From positions 1 through 64,000 of the forward strand of contig JASANG010003720.1 in NCBI GenBank assembly GCA_030248215.1: 64,000 nucleotides of DNA. Direction: 5' to 3'. Shown here one piece after another: positions 49,801-59,508 of the stretch. This DNA is from Enoplolaimus lenunculus (Eukaryota > Nematoda > Enoplea > Enoplida > Thoracostomopsidae). The position numbers were made by a program, and so were the translations under genes. The notes beneath the pieces are model-generated. The model had not been told where the DNA came from. It worked only from the letters and a program-made list of their open reading frames with translations, and searched no databases. Position 1 is the first letter of the stretch, and the number at the start of each line of letters is the position of its first letter.

Positions 49801-52763
49801 AAAATAACGGAAACGGAAAGCGGATATTGAAGTGTAAAAGTTTAAAAGATGATTTATGTTTTTCTGCCAGCTTAATTGAAGCGTACAAATATTCGCCGGT
49901 TTGAATCAGGAATGGACACCAATTTTTGCCGGAAACGAACAGACGATTACTTACACCTTTCGAAAAATTCTAACATAAAAAGTTCAATATTCAATGTACC
50001 TTTAATCCGTTAACTGAGTATTTTTTCTGCCGCTAAGTAAATTTAATCGAACACAGCTTAGTAATTTTTAAAATAATTTGAAATTTAAAACCTAAAATTT
50101 ATTCAACCAATTAAACTCGTCTTGGTTGTTGAGCGAAGAGCTTTGGTTTGATTTAAAATGTTACTAAAGTCGCCATTCTTCGATTATACCGATCCCAACA
50201 CTTTACAAACGGCACATGCCTAAGCCTAAGCCTAAGCCTAAGCCTAAGCCTAAGCCTAAGCCTAAGCCTAAGCCTAAGCCTAAGCCTAAGCCTAAGCCTA
50301 AGCCTAAGCCTAAAAGCCTAAGCTTCATCTATACACATTAAATATGGAACAAACTCATGCCGCTGAGAAAGCAATCCAGTACCCGTCATTATGACTGGTG
50401 ACTTCGACGTAATCCTGATGTAAATCTCTCGGTATCCATTTGACACATGTATAGTCGTGCATATCAACAAGTGCATCCATAAAATGATACTCTATTTCGT
50501 ACGCTAAAATTATACATTTTGCGCACATTCCAAACAGTGTCGCTAAACTGAACAAAATTATGACGAGAAATTTTCAAACAGAATTAGAGGTATGGTTAAC
50601 TTTTAAGTATAAAATTGATCCAACTGAAGATGCTGAAAATGATTTTTGCGTGTAGACTTTATTTAGAAATAAAGTCCGCGAAATACAAAAGCCTAATTAA
50701 TACCTGTATATTTGCGAAATGTTGTATTATTGTTGGCTCAAATTATGGATCATCCACGTAATATACCTATACTCAGAATGAAAAATATCAAAATGTTTTC
50801 AACTTACGGAATGAATCGCTTATTTCAAACGGAACAATTGCATTTGGCCAGTGATAGTAGTCTGCTCTTAACGCATTTCGATTAATCTGTTAAACGAGAC
50901 CGAGTTCGGCAAAAATATATGAGCATACACTCAAAATAATATTTCTGATATTTAAGAAAAAATTTCTTAAATTTAAGAAACATAATTTAGCAAGGTGCAC
51001 TTGAAACGTATTTCTGTTTTAAACACAGAAGAGTAATCATAAAAGTTTTGAAATAAAACCTGAAAATAAACGTTTTCCAGTTATTTTTAGAAAAATTATC
51101 TGAAATATTAGAAAAACTTTTCAAATTTGCCACAGAAAATACTTTTCTGAATTAATTCAGAAATACTTTTTTGTATGTAGGAACCAAAAAACAGAGGAAA
51201 TTTTAGGACTTCATATTTCCGTTCTTTTTAACAAAGCGTTTCAAATTCAAGATTAACAGCATTTTCTACGTTCGCAAAATCATTTCAAAGTTTCTATATT
51301 ACAATAAAAGCGTTTTGAAAGATGTTGAATTTTGCTTTTTGACACGATTCCTTTAAAGAACACAAGCTGAACTTGTTTTAGTCTGACGCTTCGAATTATC
51401 AACATCGAAGAGGCTGGAAGAAGTCAACACGGTCATTTTAAAATAATTTTTTTATAAGTTTGATCTGGAATTTGTCAATTTTTTTACTCCCAAAAACCAG
51501 CTGTCATAGAAATACTTCTCTAAAAAGCGCTATTCACACGTGAACGTTTTTGCAGCAAAACTTGCACGTGCAACTTGCTCGCGCATGTTGGGTCATAAAG
51601 CAGCTTTGAAGTTCTTGCAGCTGCAAATTAGTCACTGGAATTCATGCTAGTTTATTTAATTCTCCCCTGTGAACGCAGTTGCACGTCGCTTGCATTTGTT
51701 GCACCAGCAGTTTGATTGGTCAATCGGAATGTTCCTTTTGAAAACACTTGCAGCTGCAACTATTTCGTGCAAGTATGCAGCTGCAAACACTCGCTGCAAA
51801 AACTTGCACGTGTGAATGAGGCTTAAGGATATTCTTTCAGTTTGACGCGGCTAGCAAAGATCAAACGTGTATATATAAATATATATACGCTAAGATTGGG
51901 ATGATATTGTAAGCAGAAGCGCATTGATAGAAACTCAATGAAACATTTTTCAAATTTACCTGCTCCGTGCTCAGCATAATATCTCCTTGATACAAGTCTG
52001 AAATAGTAACAGGTCTTTATGTACTCACTATATACTTGGTTTCTCCAGATAAATCAAACGACCAATGTTACTTTTAGAGGCGTAACAGTAGATTAAGCGT
52101 ATTCCTAAGCCTAAGCCTAAGCCTAAGCGTTGCAAACGCGTATTCCTAAGCCTAAAGACTAAACGTAAGCCTAAGCCTAAGCAAAAAATGTAACGTAGAA
52201 TCTAAACCTACTCTTTTATAGACCCACCAGAAACCTGGACGCCCTTTAAAGTAACATGGACTAATCAAATTGTAAGATATCAATCGCGTGGAAAACTGTG
52301 GTCTGCCGCATGGTTAACGCAACCCCTCATACAAGAGTAAATGCTGATTCAAATGTGGTAGCAGATATTTACAATCTAACCGGGATCGAAAAATAAATAA
52401 CGCGTCGTCCGGTTTAATTTGCCGCCAGGCTTATGAAAACCAACACCGCTTTAATATTTTGTTTCTATTCGATGTTGGAAAAAGGGTACACTGCAAAAAA
52501 AATTCCAACTACGAAATTTATGCATAAGTATTAATTGAAACCCTACATATATAAAACGTTATAGAATATAACAAATATTTGCCTTCACGTTCAAGATCGG
52601 GCATTTCGTTTTCATTGGTTGAGCAGACAGCGTTAACTAAATCAGTATCGATGCACCAATCGTAATTGTTCTCTGCGCGAAATAGAGGCAATGTGTCACA
52701 TTTAATTGTTAACCTATTCAACACAAACAGTGCAAGCGGTATTTTTACAAAACAAACTGACAT
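43812..52763 (-). CDS. Astacin metalloprotease with C-terminal ShKT domain (NAS-like)
   Basis: Secreted zinc endopeptidase. Eight exons in phase give 350 residues: 52763-52583, 51413-51373, 50886-50808, 50503-50383, 48103-47928, 46179-46038, 44514-44292, 43901-43812. An N-terminal signal peptide (VCFVKIPLALFVLNRL) and a propeptide with EMPDLERE come first; the mature start RNALRADYYHWPNAIVPFEI is at about residue 77. TCVKWIPR, DYVEVTSHNDGCW and DDRCRGKGTVLHE follow. The zinc site is HEMMHTLGFFHEHSR (His169, Glu170, His173, His179), then DRDDYITIFWENIIPG. The Met-turn reads YDYKSLLHY: Leu226 stands where Met is expected, while the Tyr ligand is kept. VGQRLAFSKTDVSKINRLYSC ends the catalytic domain. 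Residues 294-327 form a six-Cys ShKT domain (CTDYSDERFC, HEACQIYHKHCK, RSCGMC). The first intron would be GC-AG (GCAAAT), so exons 1-2 are less sure than exons 3-8. Nematode NAS proteases share this layout. Confidence 0.9.
44558..45017. repeat. Family E element with eight 24-bp units, in an astacin intron
   Basis: Begins CAGGGTACAAGCGGAGG 44 bp upstream of the astacin exon 44514-44292. The unit CGGCTCATGCAGAAAATCG plus ACCTC is repeated about eight times at 44580-44780 nearly without change, then the normal family interior follows to TACTGAAATTGCTGG. The right terminus is lost. The array is open in frame because the unit is 24 bp. Confidence 0.85.
45021..45096. mobile_element. Family A end fragment
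   Basis: CGCTTAGGATTAGGC, TACTGTTCCGCCCCTATTC and TTTACATCGGCCC are the family A left end in inverted orientation. Confidence 0.65.
45323..45572. mobile_element. MITE with TA target sites, GAGTTGA-rich
   Basis: Left CACTCTAAATTCCAATGAAT and right CATTGAAATTCACAGTG are inverted, flanked by TA. The interior repeats GAGTTGA/TCAACTC words. A right-end relative lies near 63655-63702. Confidence 0.7.
45594..45950. mobile_element. CAGGGTGCAACCGG TIR element (family E)
   Basis: Left CAGGGTGCAACCGGAG, right CCTCCGGTTGTACCCTG, interior as in the copy at 30224-30583. Flanks AATTACA and AGTTACA hint at an old duplication. It lies in an astacin intron. Confidence 0.8.
46235..46606. mobile_element. Family D TIR element
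   Basis: AGTGACCCGAATAAGAAGG at the left, CATATTCGAGTCACT at the right, GGACTC words inside. Unlike the copies at 36621 and 60912, the right flank is unrelated, which puts the true right end at the TIR. Confidence 0.75.
47469..47656. mobile_element. Family A TTAGGC element, complete
   Basis: GGCCAATGTAAAAGAACAGG to TGATCTTTACATGGGTC, flanked by CATAATTG (47461-47468) and AATAATTG (47657-47664), seven of eight alike. The interior carries CCTAAGCCTAAGCG twice and the shared TAATCTAAAGCTTAAGC block. It lies in an astacin intron. Confidence 0.85.
48292..48449. mobile_element. Family A TTAGGC element with exact 8-bp duplication
   Basis: GGCCAATGTAAAGAACAGG to CTTTTTACATGGACT, with ATAATTTC on both sides (48284-48291 and 48450-48457). 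The short interior has CTAAGCCTAAGCC. It lies in an astacin intron. Confidence 0.88.
48540..49555. mobile_element. 1-kb TIR element carrying a minisatellite
   Basis: Left ATGTCATTCACACGTTATAA plus TGCGTGCGCT, right its inverse AGCGCACGCG plus TTATAACGTGTGAGTGACAT. A second inverted pair, GGTGTAGCGGACA, lies inside (about 48692 and 49455). Between them, 48800-49330 is a tandem array of 19-24 bp units around AAATTTTGGCGGGAA. No transposase. It lies in an astacin intron. Confidence 0.75.
50218..50326. repeat. Pure TTAGGC (complement TAAGCC) array
   Basis: About 18 uninterrupted hexamers of CCTAAG, the nematode telomere repeat on the other strand, without family A or B ends. It lies in the astacin intron just after exon 4, so it is interstitial, not a chromosome end. 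Confidence 0.92.
50938..51177. mobile_element. AT-rich MITE with TA-like sites
   Basis: Left CACTCAAAATAATATTTCTG and right CAGAAATACTTTTTTGTATG are imperfect inverted copies beside TA. The interior is rich in TTAAGAAA/TTTCTTAA. It lies 50 bp upstream of astacin exon 3. Confidence 0.55.
51522..51828. mobile_element. TIR element (TCACACGTGAACGTTTTTGC)
   Basis: GCTATTCACACGTGAACG then TTTTTGCAGC at the left; GCTGCAAAAACTTGCACGTG then TGAATGAGGC at the right. Further TGCAGCTGCAA palindromes lie inside. Non-coding, in astacin intron 1. Confidence 0.75.
52060..52262. mobile_element. Family B TTAGGC element in astacin intron 1
   Basis: GACCAATGTTACTTTTAGAG to CCCTTTAAAGTAACATGGACT, flanked by AATCAAAC (52052-52059) and AATCAAAT (52263-52270). 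Interior CCTAAGCCTAAGCCTAAGC and GTAAGCCTAAGCCTAAGC with TTGCAAACGCG between. Confidence 0.85.
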
Positions 52764-52951
52764 CTAAAAATAAAAAATAACACATTCAAAGGTCCTAAAA
52801 TATCGGCATGGTTCCCAGCGTTCCTACTGCTCCATATAGTTCCCACTATTCTGCTGTTCCCACCGCCTTGTTGCCTCGCAGTTTCCGATGCATCTCGGTC
52901 TGTTTTCTCAAAAATTATATACTTTTCGAATAGTGTCCAGATAGTCGTTTG

Positions 52952-53146
52952 GGCCCATATTACTTTAAGGGGCGGCCTGGTTTCTGGTGGGTGTAAAAAA
53001 AGTGTAGGTTTAGATTCTAATTTTTTGATTAGGCTTAGATTTAGGCTAGGCTTAGTATTGGGAACACATTTTTGCAACGCTTAGATTTAGGCTTAGGCTT
53101 AGGAATACGCTAACTCTACTGTTACGCACTAAAAGTAACATTGGCC
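52952..53146. mobile_element. Family B TTAGGC element
   Basis: GGCCCATATTACTTTAAGG to CTAAAAGTAACATTGGCC with interior TTAGGCTAGGCTTAG and TTTAGGCTTAGGCTTAGG. Orientation is opposite to the copy at 52060-52262. The flanks do not clearly match. Confidence 0.8.
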
Positions 53147-53283
53147 CTATTGCATAGACCAATATAATACGCAAAATAGATTAAAAGCGTTACCAAGCTT
53201 ACTGCATTTGCGAGTTGATCATACAATATGCACATAGGCGTCTGGTATATATGCAGTACTCAAACCCAAATCTATCTGATTAC

Positions 53284-55087
53284 GTTTCTGGCAAAACTGA
53301 ACTCCAGTTCCACCAAAGTAATTTTCAACAAAGGTCCGGAATGTCTTAAATATTTTCCATAATTTTTTTAGACAAGGCGTTGTTTAGGTGGCTTGATTGT
53401 AATTCATTGCTTAAAAACAAATTTATACCGTATAATAATTGCTTCGATTTGACCAATCACACTGTGAAATATTTGGGCCCCAACGGCGTTTGTAAAGTTT
53501 AATCCTATATAGTTTGTCTAAGAGTACGAACTAGCCTATGCTAACAATTGTGAAGGCTGTCCACTTGAAATAGCTATAACGTTCACCTTTAACAAAAAAA
53601 TCAAACCATCTGAGAGTCATAAACGTCATTTATCTGAAAATGAAACAATTCCTTGTGGTTGATGCATGTTTTACGAAAAAGAATTCGCTGAACAAATAAA
53701 TTTTGACCAAAATTATAATTAAGCTGTATATTAATAGTAATATTGCAGTGGGTAGCAGCCACAGTGAATAATCAGTTGTAGTGGAACTGCATGTATTGAG
53801 GCCATGGGCGTTCATAGAAAATTATATTTGGGAGGCCACTGAAAAATTTCCGGGCGTCCCTACAATTGCAACTCACGATTGCTTAAGACCGAGTCAATTT
53901 GGGGAGGTACCAGCCAAATTTGAGGGGGCACGGTTGTCTAATGCCCCCCGTGCGGACGGTGTTGTATTGAGCAGAGTTCGGACGGAATAATTTATAAACC
54001 TGATGCTCAAATGCCCTATGCTTCACAAATCTCAATTGTAAAGGCAAACCCGTGGGCATAAGATAATATCTTTACTATGACAGCTCATACCATATCAATT
54101 ATCGAGCAGATAACTCATTTGAAATTGTTCCAATTTCTAAATGCTATATAAAAAATTTCTGATACCCGAAAATTTTAATACCAATGGCTGGGTTTCCAAA
54201 ACGCTACTGTATAATTGTACTTAGGTACGTGCTAATTAATTACTTAACTATTTTATCGTTTTTAAAAGCGTACTTAAGTTACGCAAATACTAAAGTGGGT
54301 GACTAAATTTGATGTATTTCAAATTACCGTGTAGGCATACTAACCTGTCTAAGCGAAATTAAAAACTCATTTTGCCTCATTAATATAAAGCAAAACTAAT
54401 ACTTTTTGTTGTGACAATGGCTGACATTTTTACGTATTTTGTTTTGCTCGTACATTTAAGTATTTGCTTAAATCGGCGACTTAAGTGATTGCTTAAGTAT
54501 AACTTTAAATAAATACTTAAGTAAGGTTTCTGCAATCGAGTAATTAGCGCACAAGCGCTTTATATTATATATTACTAAACTCAACTGCCATCGCAGTCAA
54601 AGCTAATATGCAAATTAATATCTAGCTATCAATTCATTTATTTGTTTCGGGTGATTATAAACAATTGATTCAGATTCCTCGTACGCAGACGGACAGCCAC
54701 CTTTCGACCACAGAGTACAAAACCAAGTAAGTACGCTTCGGGAAACACTCATCTTCGATCAGAGATTCGCTTCGTTCACAAATATTCAATTGTAACGTTT
54801 GTAGCAGTAGGCGTAGGCTTAGAAATCGACTGAAGTGGAACAGATACATGAATGTTGTTTAGACCCAAGTCTGGGTTTGGATCTAGGTATCGGTCGGCGC
54901 TCAGGGGTGTGCTTAGGTCTATATCTTAAACTGTCCCCGTGTCTCGACTGTCGCTGTTCCACTTCCCCTGAAAAATGCAACCTTCACCTCTAACCCGCAG
55001 CGTCAGCAAATGCAATGTATCTTTAAGCTTCGATGCTATGCGATTCTTGCAGAAATGAACTTCATCGGCACCTCCAAAAGGTTTCAT
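53284..55087 (-). CDS. Tentative multi-exon gene, unrecognised (possible membrane protein)
   Basis: No family recognised. Exons 55087-54988 (from an ATG), 53586-53536, 53504-53429 and 53344-53284 have acceptor/donor-like borders and join in phase: MKPFGGADEVHFCKNRIASK at the start, LHLLTLRVRG, ERYSYFKWTAFTIVSIG, NFTNAVGAQIFHSVIG and HSGPLLKITLVELEF follow. Two stretches are hydrophobic enough to be membrane helices. The second intron would need a GC donor (GCTAGT), and the 53429-53504 exon is also open in another - frame and in one + frame, so the model is weak. The 3' end is not found. It lies head-to-tail upstream of the astacin. Confidence 0.28.
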
Positions 55088-55250
55088 TTGTTTTGAAATG
55101 TATTTATTAGATAAATTCTAGTGTTTATAGTCGAAAGTTAATGCCTCCCAGTAGGTAACTGTACAAATAATTGTCCAATTTTATTTTGATTTTTTTATAT
55201 TTCGGGTTTTACTCTCATTCTGTTGCAAACTTTTTGGCTTTGCATGTATG
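55088..55250. other. Nothing recognised before the family A element
   Basis: AT-rich spacer; it could hold the promoter of the tentative - strand gene, but no element is visible. Confidence 0.3.
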
Positions 55251-55459
55251 GGCCAATGTAAAGAACAGGAGCGGAACAGTAGTATAAGCATATTCCTAAT
55301 CCTAAGCCTAAGCCAAAGCCTAAGCCTAAGCGTATGAGCATATTCCTAAGCCTAAGCCCAAGCCTAAATCTACACCAAGCAAAAAAGTAGTCTAAAGTTT
55401 AAGCTTACTCTATTGCAGTCCAACAGAAAAACGTTCCGCTACTGATCTTTACATGGGCC
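55251..55459. mobile_element. Family A TTAGGC element with exact 8-bp duplication
   Basis: GGCCAATGTAAAGAACAGG to CTGATCTTTACATGGGCC, flanked by CATGTATG at 55243-55250 and 55460-55467. Two hexamer blocks (CCTAATCCTAAGCCTAAGCC and CCTAAGCCTAAGCCCAAGCC) each follow GAGCATATTC-like or GCATATTC words. It is a good type copy of the family. Confidence 0.9.
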
Positions 55460-55879
55460 CATGTATGATACTGTTTGACTTCATCGGCTGAGCGAAATTT
55501 TGTCAATTTTGTAACAATTTTGCCATTTTATTTGCAGTTAATAGGAACACATTGACATTGGAACATCATCAACGTCGTCTTTAATGGGCCACAGCATACA
55601 TTTTTGACCATAAGCTTGGAAACAGTTTGATCGGCTGCTATAAAAACGCCAAAATTTCACATATATTTACACAGTGTTTGAAAATGTGGCATTTAAGGTA
55701 ACGTGTCACAGTCATTAATGAAAAAATTCTTACTGAGTATCTATAACCCGTTCACTCATAGAGTAAACTATAAGCAGCTAAATACATTAATGTACGAGCA
55801 ACACACACACACTGTGAGCAGTGTTTAACAACATTTATAACATATATGCGTAGTGTAAAATCAGCACAAGATGTGAGAG

Positions 55880-55980
55880 CCCCCTCGGGCTCGAGCGGCA
55901 AGCTCCTATAGTTCAATGGTCATTGTAAACGCCTCCCACCCGTGAGACTGGGGTGGGGATCGAATGTCACCTTGAAATTA
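55880..55980 (+). repeat. tRNA-derived SINE
   Basis: The head GAGCCCCCTCGGGCTCGAGC, then CTCCTATAGTTCAATGGTC (A box) and GGGGATCGAATGTCACC (weak B box). It shares the head with the - strand copy at 60530-60625. Confidence 0.6.
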
Positions 55981-56228
55981 CGTCTCATGTGAAATTGCAA
56001 ATATTCATGTGAGAAACGGTTAATGGTTATTGTCTGTTCTGATTTCTAAATGTTCATGTGTAAACAATATATGTATACCGCTATCTGAGCATATAAAAGT
56101 CAGCCAGTGACAAATCGAAAATTTCCAACAGGATAGGAAAATAGATTTCAATTAAACCGAGCGATAAACCAAAAAATACTTAAAAATCATACAAAAATGC
56201 TAGCTTTGATCCGTACTATGGGTCCAAG

Positions 56229-56405
56229 CAGGGCCGGAGCAGCTACCCCCATACTCTACCATTTGGTAGGGACCCACGTCTAAATGGGCCCCCACCCTAA
56301 CCGGTTGAAACAAAAACCGCTTAGTTTTAAAATGCACCTGGCTTCTCAATGGGCCCCCACCCTGGAATTTGGGGGAAGCCCCACCCATGCCTGCTCCGGC
56401 ATTCG
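56229..56405. repeat. Short inverted-repeat element (CAGGGCCGGAGCAG)
   Basis: CAGGGCCGGAGCAGC at the left and TGCCTGCTCCGGCATTC at the right, with GGGCCCCCACCC repeated inside. No target duplication recognised. Confidence 0.4.
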
Positions 56406-56876
56406 GTCCAGGGCCTGGATGCTTCCCGTTGCATCTGTCAGTCATTCTGCTGTTTTAAACAGTAGCATAGGCTTCGCAGTTAACGCTGTATTTGGTTCTA
56501 TTATTTAGTTTTGTCTATAGGTGTAAAACCAGGCACGTAATCAATTAATATATTATTAATTAAAAGTTATGATGTAACTTGCGCCTATTCATAGAATTAG
56601 CTTGTTTTTTTTGGTTCTAATAGTTTATGTTTGCCAACTATACCCGGAAACACAATAATTTCCAAAGTTTAACACACTTGCAAATCTGGCATTCTAGCTG
56701 AGATAGTACAGGTGACAAGGATTGTTTTGAAAACGTGAAAGCACGAAATATATTCCAAAGTTATGGATCTATTGATAATGAGCTGGGTATGATGCAATTG
56801 AGGCGTCCATCATTTGCATTTTATAAAATGGTAGCGACGCAACTCCGAATTAAGCATAAATTCGAAGTTGAAGTTG

Positions 56877-56998
56877 GACCCAAGTAAAGATCAGGGATGG
56901 AACGTTTGTCTGTAGGACTGGATTAGAGTGAACGCTTTTTAGGATTAGGCTTAAGCTTAGGTATACGCTCATATATACGCTTAGGCATAGGCTTCGGC
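56877..56998. mobile_element. Family A element, inverted and truncated
   Basis: GGACCCAAGTAAAGATCAGG, TCTGTAGGACTGGATTAGAG and GGATTAGGCTTAAGCTTAGG; it stops where the next family A copy begins. Confidence 0.7.
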
Positions 56999-57208
56999 GG
57001 TCAATGTAAACAACAGAGGCGGAACAGCATTATAAGCATATTCCTAAGCCTAAGCCTAAGCCGAAGCCTAAGCGTAAGAATGAGTTTGTTCTTAAGCCAC
57101 AGTCTAAAGCCTAAACCTAAGCCACGCAAAAAAATTAGTCTAAAGCTTTAAGCTTATTCGTTTCTAATCCCACAGCAAAACGTTCCGCCCCTGATCTTTT
57201 CATGGACC
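56999..57208. mobile_element. Family A TTAGGC element, near complete
   Basis: GGTCAATGTAAACAACAGAGG to CTGATCTTTTCATGGACC; hexamer block CCTAAGCCTAAGCCGAAGCC, then the AAAAAAATTAGTCTAAAGC core. Directly abuts an inverted copy. Confidence 0.82.
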
Positions 57209-57466
57209 GCTTCTTTACATACAAGAAAGTTGTTTTTGTTCACCAATTCAAATGTGATAACTTCTGTGAAAACACAATACCCAAATTTTAGGCGACTTTA
57301 ATAAAACCGCCGCATGTATAATTTGTTAAAACGGCACAATTCGACTAAATCCATTACACAATACACGGAGCCAATTTCAAATGAAACACTCTTGCTTACT
57401 GTTTGTATCCAAGCGAAACGTCAAATCCGTACCTACTGGTTGGTGCAATCTTACTACATGCAAACC

Positions 57467-57686
57467 GGCCTACGTAAAGATCTGGGGCAAAACATTTTTC
57501 TGTGGCACTAGAATAGAGTAAGCTAAGCTTTAGACTAATTTTTTTGCTTGGCTTAGGCTTAAGCTTTAAGTTTAGGCCTAGGCTTAGGAATATGTTCATT
57601 AATACGCGTATTCTTAGGCTTAGGCTTAGACTCAGGCTTAGGAATATGCTTATAATACTGCTCCGCCCCTGTTGTTTACATTGGCC
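57467..57686. mobile_element. Family A TTAGGC element, inverted
   Basis: GGCCTACGTAAAGATCTGGG to CCCCTGTTGTTTACATTGGCC, with two GGCTTAGG blocks. Confidence 0.8.
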
Positions 57687-58201
57687 CGAAAAGGCATAGT
57701 GTTGTTAAAATGTTGATTTTACACGTCGGTATCATAGATAACCTTTATGAGCGTTAAAATGAAAAAAGTTTCTTTGATTAAATTATTGAAAAATTGAATT
57801 TTAAAGCATGGCAAAAAATGTGTATATTTGATGTCTTTTTGAGCTCCGATTAGCTGGTGACGACCTGTAGTCTTGCGCTGGTTCTCAGGCGATGTTTACG
57901 CAACTGCGATCACAGCTGCATAAAGTTTATTCAATCGACTCATTTGTTGACTCAATTTGAGACTCATTGTTGCTAAATTCTCTCGAGGTTTCAGTTGGAT
58001 TAAAATAGAAACGAAAAATTGATTGCAAGAGTCAAATTGTTTGAATTGACCGTTCGTTGGAAAAAATTTAGAGAAAAATAAACAAATAAGAGAAGACAGT
58101 TTTGATATTTACACTGAAGTGGAACGTTTTCAAAAATATACCTTCGCAATTACAGATACATACCCGCGCGAATAAAACACGCATCGTTTGTTGCGCTTTT
58201 T

Positions 58202-58512
58202 GGCCCATGTATAGAACAGGGCCGGAACAGTAGTATAAGCACATTCCTAAGCCTAAACCTAAGCCTAAGGGTGAGCCTGTTCCTAGGCCTAACCTAAGCC
58301 TAAGCCTAAGCGTATGGATGAGCCTATTTCTAAGCCTAAGCCAAAGCGTATGGATGAGCCTATTTCTAAGCCTAAGCCTAAGCTTAAGCGTATGGATGAG
58401 TCTATTTCTAAGCCTAAGCCTAAGCCTAAGCAAAAAATTAGTCTAAACGCTTAAACTGACTCTATTATAGCCCCTGCGGAAAACGATCCGGCCCTGTTCT
58501 ATACATAGGACC
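58202..58512. mobile_element. Family A TTAGGC element, expanded to four hexamer blocks
   Basis: GGCCCATGTATAGAACAGG to CCTGTTCTATACATAGGACC. A roughly 50-bp unit (hexamer block plus CGTATGGATGAGCCTATTTC) is repeated three to four times, showing how the internal array grows. Confidence 0.85.
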
Positions 58513-58594
58513 TCTTTTTTCAAACGTCCCAAAGTATCTGAAGTAAACCGATGCTGCGTGTATTTATCAATTTTTCAATATTTTAATTTAGGCA

Positions 58595-58825
58595 TCGGTC
58601 TACTCAAATTTGTGTAACACCTGTTACTAGTTGATGATAGGTCCTATAACTTTTGAACAAAGAAATAGTAACGTTACAAATTTTCGCACTTGTCTTGAAT
58701 ATAATTTATACAATTACTATGCAAATTTTCACTTCTCACAGGTATAGCTGTAGAATTGAATTCAAAACGTATTAATACTAACTAGTGATAGGTGCTACAC
58801 ACATTTGAGAATATCGCTACAGGTT
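58595..58825. repeat. Inverted-repeat element (CACACATTTGAGAAT ends)
   Basis: CTCAAATTTGTGTAACACC at the left and GGTGCTACACACATTTGAGAA at the right. Related copies or ends occur at 60392-60470, 63176-63407 and 63765-63792. Confidence 0.55.
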
Positions 58826-58963
58826 GCAGGGTTTGTTTATTGTAATATTCACTCAACCGCACATGGTTAAGCATTTGCGCAAAGTGCTTATATATACAAT
58901 CAAATGCTTGCGGTCACGTTTTGTTAAAATTTCAATAGGGATTTATTGCAGTTGGGTTAGGGT

Positions 58964-59158
58964 TGCGCTATACTTGATGTTCAGCGCCGTCTGGTGCCGT
59001 CCGTCATCGTTCGTCACTCGTACGGTACCGTCTGTCACCGTCTGTTACCATACGTCATCGTATGTGAGTTATTTGTGTACGATACCGCACTGTGACGGAC
59101 GACGCCGTACGGGTGACGGACGGCGCCGGACGTCAATAAAAGTATAGCACCACCCTAA
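58964..59158. mobile_element. Family C hairpin element, complete
   Basis: TAGGGTTGCGCTATACTTG then GTTCAGCGCCGTC at the left, GGACGGCGCCGGACGTC then AGTATAGCACCACCCTAA at the right. The halves are inverted copies over most of their length, joined by ATGTGAGTTATTTGTG. Confidence 0.85.
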
Positions 59159-59508
59159 GTGTTACGGGAGCTAGAGAGTTCAACCCCCGAATAATTTTAA
59201 TTTTAATTCTTTAACCGTAACATTTTTTCCAACTTTTATCTTCCCGAACACTCAAAAGCGCGTCTGGTTTCTTGCTATTTTCGCTCACAATATTTTCGTT
59301 GTTCATGTTTGCCAGGATTTTGCCAGGTGTGCTTATTTTGAGAATGGCGTATACGAGGCCTATAAGCAAAATACGGCATTTTGGATCTCTAATACGTATA
59401 GCACTCATTTGCTTTAGTAGAGCGATAAGAAATATTGTGTTTATGCTTCGCAGGACAGTTGAATTGTTGCAATATTAACACCGCGAATAATAACACGCTA
59501 ATGCAGCA

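Noticed and set aside
50218-50326. Chromosome end
   Set aside because: The telomere-like array is flanked by astacin exons on both sides and is only about 110 bp long.
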